Notes: generated by a model from the sequence alone, not told the origin. DNA of 64,000 bases from Parus major (GCF_001522545.3 NC_031770.1:5082281-5146280), one strand, 5' to 3'. Positions 38,850-51,734 are shown, counted from the first letter of the stretch. Translations and numbers: made by a program.

Positions 38850-38940
38850 CAGAAGCTCACCTGACCCAATACAGAAGCTCACCTGACCCAATACAGAAGC
38901 TCACCTGACCCAATACAGAAGCTCACCTGACCCAATACAG
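38850..38940 (+). repeat. Four perfect 22-bp tandem repeats
   Basis: The unit starting cagaagctcacc and ending tgacccaata occurs four times without a mismatch (38850, 38872, 38894, 38916), followed by the first three bases of a fifth. The perfect identity implies recent expansion or strong homogenisation. It ends 2 bases before a long hairpin. Confidence 0.97.
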
Positions 38941-38942
38941 AC

Positions 38943-38984
38943 TCCTTCTCAGTGGTTTTTCTTTTGGAAAACCACTGAGAAGGA
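38943..38984. repeat. Perfect 17-bp inverted repeat (hairpin)
   Basis: The left arm tccttctcagtggtttt (38943-38959) is exactly complementary to the right arm aaaaccactgagaagga (38968-38984). Within the 8-base middle a further T-G and C-G pair can form, leaving a TTTT loop. The stem is far longer and cleaner than chance palindromes in this window. The arms contain cagtggtttt, which resembles the outer end of hAT-type terminal inverted repeats, but no transposon body or target duplication is present. Confidence 0.95.
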
Positions 38985-41900
38985 ACAGGTACTTTTGTTT
39001 GCTGGACTGGCTGCTGTCATCTGCTCTTTGTTGTGGAGATTTTTGCAATGCCACCTCTAGACCAATAGTGGGAAAGCAAGAGCCACGTGTTCTGCTCTTG
39101 GCTTTTCCTTTCTGTCACAACATGTATCATCAAACGAGTGCTGAAATGCTGCCCATTTCACACAGAATTACTGCCTCTAGTAAGATTTCATTAATTGCAA
39201 ATGAGAGTAGGACTTGGCCCACACAGTGGAAGTAATAGATGGTCCCTACAATTAAACATTAAGTGTATGTCCATTGATCTACCCGCAGTATTTCAAAATA
39301 ATTAGGCTGGCACAATAGATCTTAGTCTCTGTGAATCTAATATCCCAGAAATGATTTAAAGTCTTTCTGATTCTACCTGCTTTGTGAAATTTTGTATTTC
39401 TCCTGTGACTCGGTGCTAAAGCAAGGGCAATTTAGTAAAATCCAATGAGGCGTGCATTGCATGCTAAAATACAATTTCCTTTTCAGTTTCCCAGGTGAAC
39501 AGTTTTCAGTTTTACACCAGTTCTTTTTCTATATGTTTCCTTAGATTTACCTTCCTAAAGAATTTGAATTTTAATGCGTCCTTTGAAAATCCTTAAGATG
39601 CTGTAAACAAGAAAGGAAGGTTTCAGGAAGAATGGAGAGAAAGTTTTCAAGAACGTTTGAAGCACCCCATAAAGTCAACATCTATTTCCTTAGTCCCCAT
39701 TCCCAGGTTACTTACTACAGTGCCACTGTGAATGATTAACCTTTTCTGAATGTATCTGACTTCTGCCTCTGTAAAACCAGCCTTTAAGAATCCTGTCTCA
39801 AGGAGGAAAATATAAAAGAGCATCTGATAAGCCTTCAGGTCTGGAGCTTGGTGAAGTACAAGGGACTTGCAGCAGATACAGCATCTCCTTATTTTGCTGG
39901 TTTAGCTTTGAATGAACAAGTAAATCTGGAGCTGGAAAAACAAGATACTTATTTCCAGTAAATGAAATGAGGGACAAGGCAGTGAGCTGCTGGTTATGAA
40001 AAAGAAGAACATGGAGACCATAAACCACTTCAATTTGCCAGCTTTGGGTAACATCACCCTTGTTGGCTAGCACAGCACTGAATACAAAATACGTTTGGTA
40101 AGCCTGGGTTTTGCTTCTGTATCCAACACACTTGATAGTATTTCATATACCTGAAGTCCACTTATTTCCATGCTTAATTACATCCTGCTTTCTACCCAAG
40201 AGCTATTGACTCAAGTTGCCAGGAAAAAAAAAGTAAAAACAGAAGACACAACCCAAGTAAATGCTAAAGTTAGAGCATTATGTACTGAAAAGCCAACATA
40301 AACACCATACATACTCAGCTCCAATTTTTTACCTGTATGTGAGGTGTCTTTTTATTTGGTGGAGAGGCTGTATTTAATTACAGATGGACACATTTGAAAG
40401 ATTAGCAAATGAAAATCAGTTTTCATTAGATGAATGGCAAACTCAGCCAAATAAACAAAATTTAATATTATCAACAACTGATTAATACCTCCCCTTCCTC
40501 CCTAAGGTCCACTTGCTTAAAAATGTAATGCAGAAACTGAGCCTCTTGCATCCAGATCATTTTGCAAAGCTCACTGAGGCTGCTAGAGAGCTGTGCACAA
40601 AAATTAACAAATCCTTACACAGTGGAGTATGCTCAGCCCTTTGCTCAGGTTGCATCCTAGGCAAAGGGCTGGAAAATACAGTGTAGTGATTTTGCCTGGC
40701 TTTCAGGCACAGACATTATATAGAAATTTTGGATCATGCCTAAAGAATCTTTAGGGAACATGAGAAGTACTAAAAGAATCAAGAGAGCCTGGTCACTTCT
40801 GTAACTCTGCTCACATGTACACAATACTAAGATTGGCCTTAACAAGTGTCCACTTGTGTGATGGCTGCTCTGTGAGTGACTGTAGTTATCTCCTGTCACT
40901 GGTGTTTGGCACCAGCTGAGGCAAACAGCAAAGGCACAACAGCTCAGTGCTGAGCAAAACAAGGACTTTGAGTTGCATGTCCAGGAGAGCATCCAAGAGT
41001 TAACTGGGGACAGCCTCTGAATTCAGTTTGCCTTTCAGTTTGGAGACTGAGGCCACAAAGGACTGGGATACAACTGGCTTGTGGGGAAGCTGCCATCTCT
41101 GTGGGCAAGGACACAGCCTGGTCAGGGCCATACCACCTGCTAAGGAACAGCCTTGCTGCCAGCTGGGGTAAAAAGGAAGGTGGAGGAAGGACTTGGGTTT
41201 TTCTGTCTCTCAAAGCGCTGAGGCCCATCCCTGCCCTGACACAGCTGCTGCAGCTTGTGCTACCAAACACCCACTAACCCTTCTGAAAGTGCTGCAATTT
41301 AAGTATCCCTTTGCAGGCTGTAGGGGCTGCAGCATTTTGGGACCCTCAGCACAAGAGATTGTTTGCTCCTAGTTGAACTGTATCAGTCCTCTCTAATATT
41401 CTCATAGTGTCAAGTCAGCTGGGTTACCTCAAAACCCCTTGCTGGGGTGTGAAGTGGCTGATGCTTTCTCTGAAGTTCTTGATGTAGGCCAGGTTTAATA
41501 TCTTTTGATATCAACAGAAGCCTACCCGCTGAGCTCTATATACTTTGAATTAAGCCCTGTGTACATAGATTTACCACTTAGGGCAATGAAGAACTTGGTT
41601 TTTCTGTCCTCATTAACACTGATGACATCCAGGCATCCAGATTGTTTGTGTACCTTTAGAAATGCCAGCCATATAAAGCACAATGTACTCATGTACAGCA
41701 TATGTGTCCTTTTCTTTGCTGGGATTCAGCAGAAGCTGTTTCTGGTTATAAAACATAGTTCTCGGTGAAAACAGCCTGCACCCAGTGTAATGATGAGACA
41801 GTGGAATTTATTCCATCACACAGACCTGTTGATTAAAACCATCATTCATATCACTGAAAAATGAACAACCACAGAGACAAACTACCCTGGAGCTTGCTCT

Positions 41901-43394
41901 TTCATTCTATAGTAATCATTTCACACAACATAATTATCTTGAAAAGTTGCTGATGACAAGGCTAAAATACAAAAATATTCATGAGTATCTCCACGAACAG
42001 TTTATTGATGTGCTTGCTAAATTTTCAGCACATACAGAGGTTGGGAGAGGTCTTCACTTGTCTACATTAACATTTGCAGTTCATATGAAAATACAGGCTT
42101 GATGATGTTAATTGCAGCTCTTTCATCTTTCTGCTTCAAGCTGTATTATGACTGACCTAGCTTAAATCTGCAGAGCTAAAGGGATCCAGAACCAGAGGGG
42201 TACATCCTGTCTCCTATCTTCTGTGATGTTCCACAACATGCCCTCCAATCTGATCTTCAAGGCAGCTAAGAGACCACTGCCCAAGCTCTCCTGTCTGAAG
42301 GCAGTGCTGGGGTAGCTCTGGTAATCTGGGCAGAAAAAGGATGCAGAGGTCTATTTTTTTATAATTCTCCTGTGAATGGCACAGTCTCACATGGAAGGCA
42401 AAGCTTGTCTGAGGTTCCAAGGTTGAAAATGCCCACGTAGGTTGTACCACAGCTGTAGGCAGCAGTTCAGGACTGAATGAATCACGAAGCACAGAGGCAG
42501 CTTGTGTGGTTACAGTTATCAGCATAATGAACTGCCTGAACAGGCAGGGGAAGGTTTGCTTTGAAGGAAAGTCATGCAGCAGAGAAGTTGGGCCACTTCT
42601 TTTGGGTGCAGTGTAATTAATGAAAGCCACTCTGAGAAATGCCCAGGTCAGTTTCCCTTGGGCACAAGGCACTGAAGCCCAACCTGATGTGCTGCAATTC
42701 AGAGTGATACCAAACCTTGCACCCAGATGGAAGAATTCTTCTGTCCCTGTCTCTGCTGCACTTCCCAGACAGCACTGTCAACTCCAGACATACTTCAGGA
42801 GGAGGAATGGAGAATATAAAAGGCTGAGGAGGGCTGCTGCATCCTTACAAAAATGTGAAGGACAGGTAGATATGGCTTCAGCAATGATTTTCCTGGGAAC
42901 AGACCGGCCAAGCAGTGAGGGACTGTGGCATCAGCGTGATTAAAGCCTCTCGGTGTGCTGTGCTTTACGCTTCACCCTTCTCTCAGATGGAGACTGGTGA
43001 CACAGGAAGGGAGATAAAAAGGTCTTATTTCTGACAACAGCCCTGGAAAGCCTGGCTTTGCAGCAGGCCAGGAAACACCAGGCTTTCAGGAGTGGGATTT
43101 GTGCTCCTTGCAAGAAAGAGGCAGTGGAGCATATGTTTTTAGACACAAAGTATAAAAACAAAATGAAAATACATAAGCGTTTGTTATCTGAGGCTATGAG
43201 CTATATCTTGCAGATTCAGGGAGGCAGCTTGGCTGAATCCCTCTGGAGGCACCAAAGCCTGACTGGGAGCAGGGCCAGAAAAATCAATGCTTGGAAAAAC
43301 ACTGCAGAAAGATTACAATTCATTCATACAGGAGCAATTAGGATTTTCCCAGTGAAATTATTAAGTCCAGGCAAGTATATATGGAAAAGATACA
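38985..43394. other. Non-coding stretch
   Basis: No gene or clear repeat. It is AT-rich. Frames near 41505-41768 and 42214-42943 lack splice context and overlap on opposite strands. Confidence 0.4.
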
Positions 43395-43525
43395 TGATGC
43401 CTTCTGGAGGAGAAGGAGGTTGACCAGCTGGAGTGATGCCAGTGGAGGGCCACCAGGCTGGTTGTGGGCACTGACTGGCCACACCAGGGCTGTAGAGCTC
43501 AGAGAAGAAGAAGTCTCCATCCTTG
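43395..43525 (+). mobile_element. Decayed CR1-like fragment
   Basis: The words 'ccagtggagggccaccaggc' and 'ggttgtgggcactg', followed by 'ctgtagagctcagagaagaag', match in order the CR1 region encoding V-Q-R-R-A-T and its following leucine-rich segment, with substitutions and gaps. There is no terminus at either side. The assignment is by eye and less certain than for the other CR1 pieces. Confidence 0.4.
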
Positions 43526-45435
43526 GGGCACTGAGAAAGAGGATTTACACCACAACCAAACCCTTACAAACCCCATCCTCACCAGACCCTAATCTATTGC
43601 TGTCAGACAGGTCTCTAAAACTGACACTTTTGGGGCTTGCCCAGAACGCTTTGGAGAAACCAGAAATGAAAGTAATTCAGGTAAAATGTTGGATTATCAC
43701 AGGTGAAAAGAACTCCTAACACACTTGCAACTGGTTGATGTTATTAAAAAGGTATTCTGTATGGAAGAATCCTCTGCAACAGCTTATCCAAAGCAGTGTG
43801 TTGGTTTTACCTGCTCAGTACCCTGCAGGGTGCTTCCTTTGCTTTTCTGCGAAGACAAACCTCTAACAGAGACCACTAAATATTTCTGATCTACGCTGGT
43901 ACACAGAACTAGAGAATGTGTTGACAGGCAAAAGCAATTTAATTGCAGCCAGGTTGCATTTTTAAATCCCCAGCCCCTGACCTTCAAGAAAAGTCTGACT
44001 ATGGTGAGCACAGAAAGCACATCCATCAGTGTGCTGGGGAAAAAGAATGGGAAACCAAAAACCAGAGTGTGTCCATTTTGAAAATTAGCAGCTCATATTT
44101 TACCTCTGCATTTAATAAGCTTCTGATTAAGAAGATTTTCAGGGTTTCCCAAATATGGTTTCTTCTCTGGCTTAAGTCAATTTTGTATCTGTACACTCAA
44201 GAAAAGCCCATGTGTTTAAGTCAGAAAATCTGCATTAATATTAATGTTGAGCAGGAAAGGAATTTGGGAGTTGGAGTATTTGGCAGTTCTAAGAAACATA
44301 CTCAAAGGTGTGTTTAAGCCAAGACATAACCCATTTTTGTCATCACCCAGAAGTTTCAATGGACAAAAAGAAGTGATGCCATTGGCTTTTTCCAGCATGG
44401 GAAGGATGCAGCAAACATCAGGATCTGACTGATTATCCCAGGGCACCTCCACCCTAATTGTCACTCTGACATAGAGCTCCCTGGTGGCTTCCATCAAGTC
44501 ATTTCTCCTGTCTGACCTAATTTTCTCAGCTGCAGAAGCAGGATAATACTGATTCATAGGATTTATAATGGGAAAAGGATTTATTTTATCTTATAAACCA
44601 CAACTGAGAGATGCCAGGAGTTAAAGGCCCAGTGTGGCAGCAGCAGAGAAACATGGGATCTCTCGCATTAGGAATTTGGTGTTTAATCAGCAAGGGCTGA
44701 CCCAGGGGGAGGAAGCAGCAATTGCATTTCTAAATGGGGAACAGTTGTTCTGATGAATTATTATGTACTTTATCTATATGTTTAATTTTATGTTTCCATT
44801 CATTCAACTAAGAGACCATTGAATAATCTGTGATTTTGTTAAATGAACAAATTGCATGATGAATTTTGTACTTTTTTTCTTTTTAAACATGATCATTTTG
44901 TTCCACTCTGTAAACTGGTGATTGATGACAGAGTTACATAAAACTTTGAGAATGTTTATGGCAGGGAATCAGATTTCCCAAACAATAAGACAGATATGCC
45001 AGGTACATAAGATCACCCTAAAAATATGGAAGAACTCCTGCCCATAGCATTTCTGCTGCTTTCAAGACCTGTGTTGAGTCTCCTGGTTTTCTAGAGAGAA
45101 TCATTGATGTTCTCCTGTCAAGTGAAACCTGATAAATCTCCACTGGGGGGGGTCTCTGTTCTTCAGAGTTTCCAGGTTCAATGCCAGCTCAATGTCCTGA
45201 GATTCGAGGTTCTCAGAGGGGAAGGAGACTTAAGAGCCTTGATGAAGTGCAGGAGGGCTGTGGGCAAAACTGTGCTGACTTCCCAAAGGGAGGTCCTGAC
45301 CAAACATCCAGGTCAGGTGGCTTACAGAGAGCACTGGGAAGCCCATTTTCCAGCACTATTTCATCTTCTCAACTAGTCCCCCTTTGGGTGGTTACCCACT
45401 CATATTCAGGGAATACTTGGTAGCCATGAACATGA
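43526..45435. other. Non-coding stretch
   Basis: No gene. The block 44750-44960 is AT-rich, CpG-free and enhancer-like in appearance only. Confidence 0.4.
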
Positions 45436-45592
45436 TCATAAGGAATTACAGAGCAGTTGAGGTTGCCAAGGATCTCATTTCCCTAGTCTAAGTTGCCCAG
45501 TCAAGCACAGCCAGCCAGAGCAGGTTGTCCAGCTCTGTATCCAGCTGGATTTTGAATGTCTCTACACATGGAGAGTTTCCAAGACCCACAGC
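45436..45592 (-). mobile_element. CR1 LINE 3' end, minus orientation
   Basis: The plus-strand text reads as the reverse complement of a CR1 3' end: 'gatcataaggaattacagag', then 'gccagccagagcaggttgtc', 'ccagctggattttgaatgtc' and 'ctctacacatggagagtttcc'. The native 3' terminus lies at the low-coordinate side. The copy is diverged, with several substitutions relative to commonly seen avian CR1. Confidence 0.6.
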
Positions 45593-45624
45593 AGTGTAAT
45601 TGTAGTGAGTTCATCACAAAACTC

Positions 45625-45712
45625 CTGAGAACTGAACCAGCTCTGAGAAGGAGACTGAATTTAGATGTCCACCAAAGTTCCTTTCAACTCAAACAATTTT
45701 ACAAGACCATGA
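45625..45712 (+). mobile_element. CR1-like 3' terminus, plus orientation
   Basis: The words 'ctgagaaggagactgaattt', 'agatgtccaccaaagttcc' and 'tttcaactcaaacaatttt' match the last 60-70 bases of CR1 (the gatctccagaggtcccttcc...attct region) with substitutions. It directly follows the minus-oriented fragment, so the two lie head to head. Confidence 0.45.
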
Positions 45713-45724
45713 CAACCAGGACCA

Positions 45725-45754
45725 GAATTCTGGCAAGATGCATTGCCAGAATTC
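45725..45754. repeat. Perfect 12-bp inverted repeat
   Basis: gaattctggcaa (45725-45736) and ttgccagaattc (45743-45754) are exact reverse complements separated by gatgca. It lies just beyond the plus-oriented CR1 tail. Confidence 0.9.
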
Positions 45755-47580
45755 ATTGTGTTTTGGAAGAGCTTTCACAGCTGTAAGGAACCATGTGAAA
45801 CACAGGCTCCTTGGCCCATGGATTGACCTAGGGCTGGAGTTCAGAGAAAGGGAAAATGCACATCTACAAGCCATTGGGGGCTGCAGAGGAGGCTCCAGAG
45901 GATGCCAGAGAGTCTCTGGCTGGAGTGAGGAACAGCCTATGGCTCTGTCCTGAGGAACACTTGATCTAGAGCTGGCCTTGGAGGCCAGTTGTTCATGGCA
46001 GAGTGCAGCTCAGGCCTGAGGCTGGAAGAAAGGCCAAAGGGACAACTGGATTTCCAGAACACCAGGAGCAAACAGAAGCTGTTTCTGCAAGCAATCACGC
46101 TTCAGGAATAGCTGACCTTTTCAGGGATTTGAGATCCAGTACAGAAACACTCAAAGAATGTGAATGTGCACCATTAGAACATTACTACTAGTCCCCAGTG
46201 GCTACAAAATTCACTGCCAAAATCTGAGAGAAGACAAGACTTCTACTTCTAGCAATGTATTAGTCAAGTTAATTAACACAGGGTTTTGTTATAACTTAAG
46301 GGTCTCAAACTGACTGATAATATTATGGTGAAGGCTTCAAAAATTTCTATAGACCATAACTTTGCTTTAACCTTAAGAAATTATATGGAAGACATGAAAG
46401 GATATTTTAACTGAAAAGGTCAATGCTTGCAAGTCAACAAATGAATAATTTAAAGTTGTCTGTGGGATGTAAGTTTGACCCAGTGCTACTCGTGCCCTAT
46501 AATGATGTGTTGCACACTGATTTTCAGGCACTGAGGGCTGTGTACCCTTAAACCTCTCGTGGTGCAGCTGTGTGAGGTGGCCATGCTGTCCACACACCAT
46601 GCACCTCTCATCATTAACTGCCTTTTGCATTTTCTCCTGTTTGCTCCTGCTCCACTCAATTAGTGAGCTGTGACTAAACCGTGCTCAACAGTGAGCAAGA
46701 AGCCTCAAGTGAAAGGAAATTTGCCTTCAGAAAAGAAAAATGGGAAGAGTACCAGAGCATCTAATGAGCTATATACATAAATAGGTCAGGGTTTTTTTGA
46801 ATCACAAAGGAACATTCTTTGTAAAAGATTATAAAAAAAAAGAACTGTTAGTTTTCTTCTTTAGATTCATGGCCAGAATAGTAAAACATCATGTGTCAAA
46901 CATCACAGAACACTTGGATGCATCCATTAATAAGCAATGGGGAGCTTTTCTAGGAGTCAGGTAGGACTAAGCTGCCAGCTAATTAGTGAAAGAACTCTTT
47001 TATTGCCATCAAATATTGCTTCTGGTACCAAATTGAAAATTTAAAAGGCATTAGCTAGTCATTGTTTTCATTTCACTTCAGGAAATCTGCAGGAGTTACA
47101 ACATTACTTACTCAATGTACAAATTCTCCAGACTTACTGAATGGCAATCAAACCAGCATCTCAACTTTTCTAATAATAAAAAATTTCAAGAGAGGAAGTG
47201 AAAAAAATTGCAACTTTTATTCTCCACCACTCCTCTTTTCAACTTTTTTCTCTTTTTAAATCTAATTTTAACTCTTTGCATGTTGCTACTGAAAACAAGA
47301 GAAAGGAAAACAAACACAAATAGAGCAAAATTTAAACTCTGTTCCTGTGCTTGGGAACAAAACAATGCTCTGTGGCTTTAAACAACAACTTTCCTTCAGT
47401 GAGGAACTGAATTTCCTGGTGATCTTTCGTGCAGGTATAATACTTTGGAGTAAGGATTACAATCAAACAGAAGGAGAAAAAGAGAAGCAGTTGTTTTGTG
47501 AGAGCTCCCACAGGCTGCTGGAGAGCCTGCAGAGAGCTGCTGACCACCAGAGAGCCTCTGAAGGCTCTCCCTGCACTTAC
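45755..47580. other. Non-coding stretch
   Basis: No gene recognised. The minus frame at 46373-46630 starts with a zinc-knuckle-like CMVCGQHGH but has no splice sites or further similarity. Confidence 0.4.
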
Positions 47581-47651
47581 CTTTGAGCTCTCAAATCTCT
47601 ACAACTCTCCTGAGCACACTCCAAATCACAAATGAATTTGTACCTCCCCTT
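47581..47651 (-). CDS. Weak candidate exon, minus strand
   Basis: On the minus strand, a good acceptor (GGTTTATTCTGCTGTAG) precedes 71 bases ending at a perfect consensus donor (CAAAG|GTAAGTG). One frame is open for 23 codons (KGRYKFICDLECAQES, then CRDLRAQ); the other two stop. Its phase is not compatible with direct splicing from the minus-strand candidate at 54901-55059, so other exons would have to lie between. No family is recognised. Confidence 0.17.
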
Positions 47652-49320
47652 CTACAGCAGAATAAACCCAAAGTTTAGGGAAGCCATTTTAAAGCTGACA
47701 TCAAATTTAACAATGTTAAAATGATTTGATTAATAAAAAATTATTGAAATTATTTAATTCATAAAATTAAAATGCTCATGGTAATACAGGCAGCAAAAGG
47801 GAGGCCAAAACAACTGCACCAACATTAAACCTGGATCCTCAACAAGTGCCTCAAAGCCCTGTGGTGCCCCTGTAAAGCCTTGAAGTTTCCTGGACTTCAA
47901 GGGGGTGGTTTCTAGGAAAAACATTGCTTTTTATTGCTCCTTTAGTAGCACCAGGAACACAGAAAATAAAAGAGTTTTAGGACCTGCTTGAAAGAGGTTT
48001 AAGGTAAGGCTCTAATTATACAGAGCTTAAATAGCACTGACAAAATTAAAAAAGAATATACAGCTCCCTGTAACAGGCATTTTGAACCATGTGGTCAAAT
48101 CAAGCCAGTGTTGACAGACACCAAACCTCCAACACAAAGGTGTCCCCTTTTCTGGTGGCCAGCAATTTTTGCAAATAAAGGCCAATGTAGCTATTCTAAT
48201 AGATCACTGTTGATATGGTTGAAGAAGTATCAAGCTCAGGAGCAAAGGCAGATCAGTGCTTGCTCTCTCACAACAATTTCCAGCCATCCTGCAAGGAGAA
48301 TGAGCCCAACAGAGAAGTTTGGCACAGAGAACAGCAGCACTGTCATCCCAAATCTCTGCTCCCCTGCACGGGTCTCCCTTTCCCTCTCACAAAGCCCGAG
48401 AATTCAGCTGACACAAAGACAGCACATATGGTTTCTTTCTGCCTCTTCTAACACACCAATTTGTGGAGAAAACTGTAATCAAGTGGACTCAAGCCTGACA
48501 TGAGATGTCCAGCACACACTGTCCAGTGAAAATCCCAAATCACTCTGCTGAAAACAGCCAGCCACTTTCTATGAGAGCCCAGGAGACCCAAAGAAATCAC
48601 TCTATAACCAGCTCACATGACACACGTATTCACCCAACTTCTTGCTCAACGTGAGAAACAGCAAACCCCATGCAGAAATAAAGCATTAATCAGTCATTTC
48701 TTGAACAGGCTTGAAAAGAGCAACCTACTAATTTTAAATGATGCAGCAGCTTAAGGGTTAATGCTGCTTAGGAAAGGATTCAGTGGAAACCCTTGGAAGA
48801 GTTAGGTTGGTAACTGTAGTGCAAAACACAAACTGGTGACAGCCAGAGGTGGAGCCAATTGATGTGTCATTGCTGCCCCATGGGTCACCAACTGGCAAAA
48901 TAGGTTTATGCTTGCAAATATGGTAATATAAAACCCAGGGCAAAACTGAGCTCCTGACTGTTCCCAGATATTACAGTAGTGGAGACAGAAATAAAAATCA
49001 CTGCTTTGGAAGTGTTTTCTTGACCTGCACTAGCACCTTTCATTTTAATATTTATTTGTTGACTACGAAGAACCATTGAAGAAAGAAATCATTCCTTGAG
49101 AGAAAAAAAATTACAAATAAAATAATTTTCTCAGTGGTTCTGGGTAGCTGGTGGTTCATCTCTTAAAACCAAAGGATTTCTGGGGAAGAGCAGAAGGGTC
49201 AGCCTAGAAGAAAGGTGGGAATACTGACATCCCCTATATCTCAAGAGCTACTGGTGTCGGTGTGGTGGGGGAAGCAGCCGCTGCTGGTTCCAGAGGGATC
49301 ACCCAGGGCTGTGGGACCCC
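47652..49320. other. Non-coding stretch
   Basis: I see no gene and no recognisable mobile element. It is AT-rich throughout. Confidence 0.4.
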
Positions 49321-49413
49321 CAAAATAAGGGGAGGGATAGCCAGGGTTGCGGCTCACCCAAAATAAGGGGAGGGATAGCCAGGGTTGCGGGTCACCCAAA
49401 ATGAGGAGGGGAG
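49321..49413 (+). repeat. 38-bp tandem repeat, about 2.4 copies
   Basis: Two nearly identical 38-base units start with caaaataaggggagggatag at 49321 and 49359, differing at one base near the end (ggctcacc/gggtcacc). A diverged partial third copy runs from 49397. The purine-rich core may be the remains of a minisatellite. Confidence 0.9.
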
Positions 49414-51734
49414 AAGAGCGGGTTTTGCCAGCCCCCGCTGCTTCAGCCCCACCGGCGGCCAACAGGTGGCGTCACTGTATTCATGATAAATGGCATTTAC
49501 TAGAAAAAGATAACTTTTGTAAACTATTCCTTTAAGCCGAAAGCTCAAGGACTCGAACAATTTATTTTTTTTTCCTATAAAAAAAATGACCCTAAATCTG
49601 ACGTGAAACGTCGGCCTTCCGTGCACCCCACACAGAAACACACTTTCCCAACTCCATCACCATGGAAGTGCATGAGGAAATAAATTCCAGCTGGCCTCAC
49701 CGAGAGGCAAAAGCCCACACACCCGAGGCCAGCGAGGGAAGGCTGGGGCCAGTGCCTCCACTCCCCTTCTCCTGCCTTCTGGGCTGACCTTTAGTCTCCA
49801 GTGTTTAGAGGAGCATGAAGGCTTTTCACGCTCTGTCAGCACACCTAACAAGCAGGGTGTTCAAACTCATTGTTTACAGAGGCAGTGCCTTGAGTTCTTC
49901 CTTTCTGGCAGCAAAAAGGACCGTGACCTTTTTTGGCCAGGACTGCAAGGATACAGGAGGCTCAGGCTGCCTATTCAAAGCCTGTCAGGTACAGCCTCAT
50001 CAGCCTGCAGACAGGAGACAGGAGCTTGCCCTGCTCACACATCAAGCTGCTGAGACACACCAGTCCAACCAGGGCCACCCATTCCTGCTCATCCATGGCT
50101 GGGGAGGGCCAGTGTCCCCCTCAGGCATGGCAGCCACAGCAACTCAGTTTGCCACTCACTCTCCCTGCCAAGCGTGGCAGCAGGGCCAGGGCTGTGCTGT
50201 CCTCACCGGTGGGGAGGGATTCATGTGCTTTCCCAGCCCAGTCAGAACTGAGCACAGGCATTTACAGTCATGGCTCCTGTGCCAGGAACAAGCAGTGGAG
50301 GTAGTCCCTTTCCACCACAAATTTTTTGCAGGCCATGTCCTGCCCTTCTCGCAAGAAGGGCTTAAAGATTTATAAAAGCTCTTGGTGAGTAAATTAAGTC
50401 CCCCAAATACACACAGCCCTGCTGCCTCTTGCTGCTGCTGAGCCACTGGAAATCAAATTGGATGTTACATCCCCTTGTCCACTCCAAAGAATGATCTGCA
50501 TGTTTGTACACATGCTGGGTGGGGTGCACAGTGTGGTTTTGGGGTGCAGCTGACAGCAACACCATCCCAAAAGCACCTGGAGCTGGATGGCTGTGACAGC
50601 ACATCACTACTGATCCACACGATGGGATCTGCACGTTTGCACGGAGGACGAGCAAGAAGGACCAGTAAAACATGTGTGGGTCGTGCTGACAGCCAGTCCC
50701 ACGCTCCCACTGCCTTTCCAGCTGGAACAGGGAATGAACACAACTCCCACCTGCAACACAACCACACCTTCTTAAGGGGGACCCTTTACATGGGCCCATA
50801 CCAAAAATAAATAATAAAAAAAAATAGTATTTAAAGAGCAGGTTTTGATGCCACGGGTTTAGTGGTGATCAGCAGCACTTGCACTGTGACCAAGAAGGGA
50901 CAGAAAGGCCTTGCCTGCAGCCTCAGTGAGAAAGCACAAGAAGAGCTGGCAGCATCCCTCCTGACCCTCTGCTGGAGGTCATCTGAGTTTTGATGCAGCA
51001 TTCACCTTTGCTGGCCTCACTCACAAGTTTACTGGGCTCCCCCCAGTTCTGCAGAGGCTACAGCAGTAGTAGGGAGCCCTGCTCTGTGCCCTGCAGTCAG
51101 ACATAACTACACCCCGTGCCATGGCACTGCTCTGCCTGCCTGAGAATCGGCAGAACCCTTCCTTAAATCTCTGCTGTCATTAAAAAAAAAAAAGCTCTTT
51201 CTCCAGCACCCAGCTTGTTTCTTGTCTCTGACCCTCCCTGGACTGGCACAGTTCCTAGAACCCAGCAGCACAGCGCTCCCAGGGTGGTTTGTTTTACAGC
51301 ACAACAGGGCTCCCACTCCTGTGCCCACTTGGGTCCCTGCCCAGACTCACTGAAACCACCTGCATTACAGCAGTAGGAGAGTGGCAAATTTAAGAGCCTC
51401 AGAGTGCCAAACAGATATGGGGGATTATTTCAATTTCATGGTTTCCCAGTGCTATGCACACGCCCTTTGAAGAAATCCCTTAAAACTGTCTGCTTCCAAA
51501 TAACCTATATACATCACTGGCCCCAAAGACGACACATGACGAAACGACCTTACAAAACAAATCCTTACATTTCAGCCCAGCAGAGCATCCAAGTGCACAG
51601 CAAAGCCAAGACAAACTGCTTTTGCCTGAAAACGTACGTGGCTTGAAAATCCCTATTGTTGCTCTATCCCAGAAAATGATTCATCCCCCCACGGGGCTTT
51701 GCCTTGCCTCCGCACATTTCGCAAGGCTCCTGGC
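49414..51734. other. Non-coding stretch upstream of the SDR gene
   Basis: No gene called. The 186-codon plus frame at 49815-50375 has no homology I recognise and overlaps opposite-strand frames. A short plus-strand segment at 50332-50384 has a good acceptor (accacaaattttttgcag) and donor (TCTTG|GTGAGTAA) and could be an upstream non-coding exon of the SDR gene, but this is unproven. Confidence 0.35.

Noticed and set aside
46373..46630. A minus-strand frame with CMVCGQHGH, zinc-knuckle-like
   Set aside because: One short cysteine/histidine cluster without a second knuckle, splice sites or retroelement context.
49815..50375. A 186-codon plus-strand frame upstream of the SDR gene
   Set aside because: No recognisable domain, overlapping frames on both strands and no splice pair consistent with the full frame.
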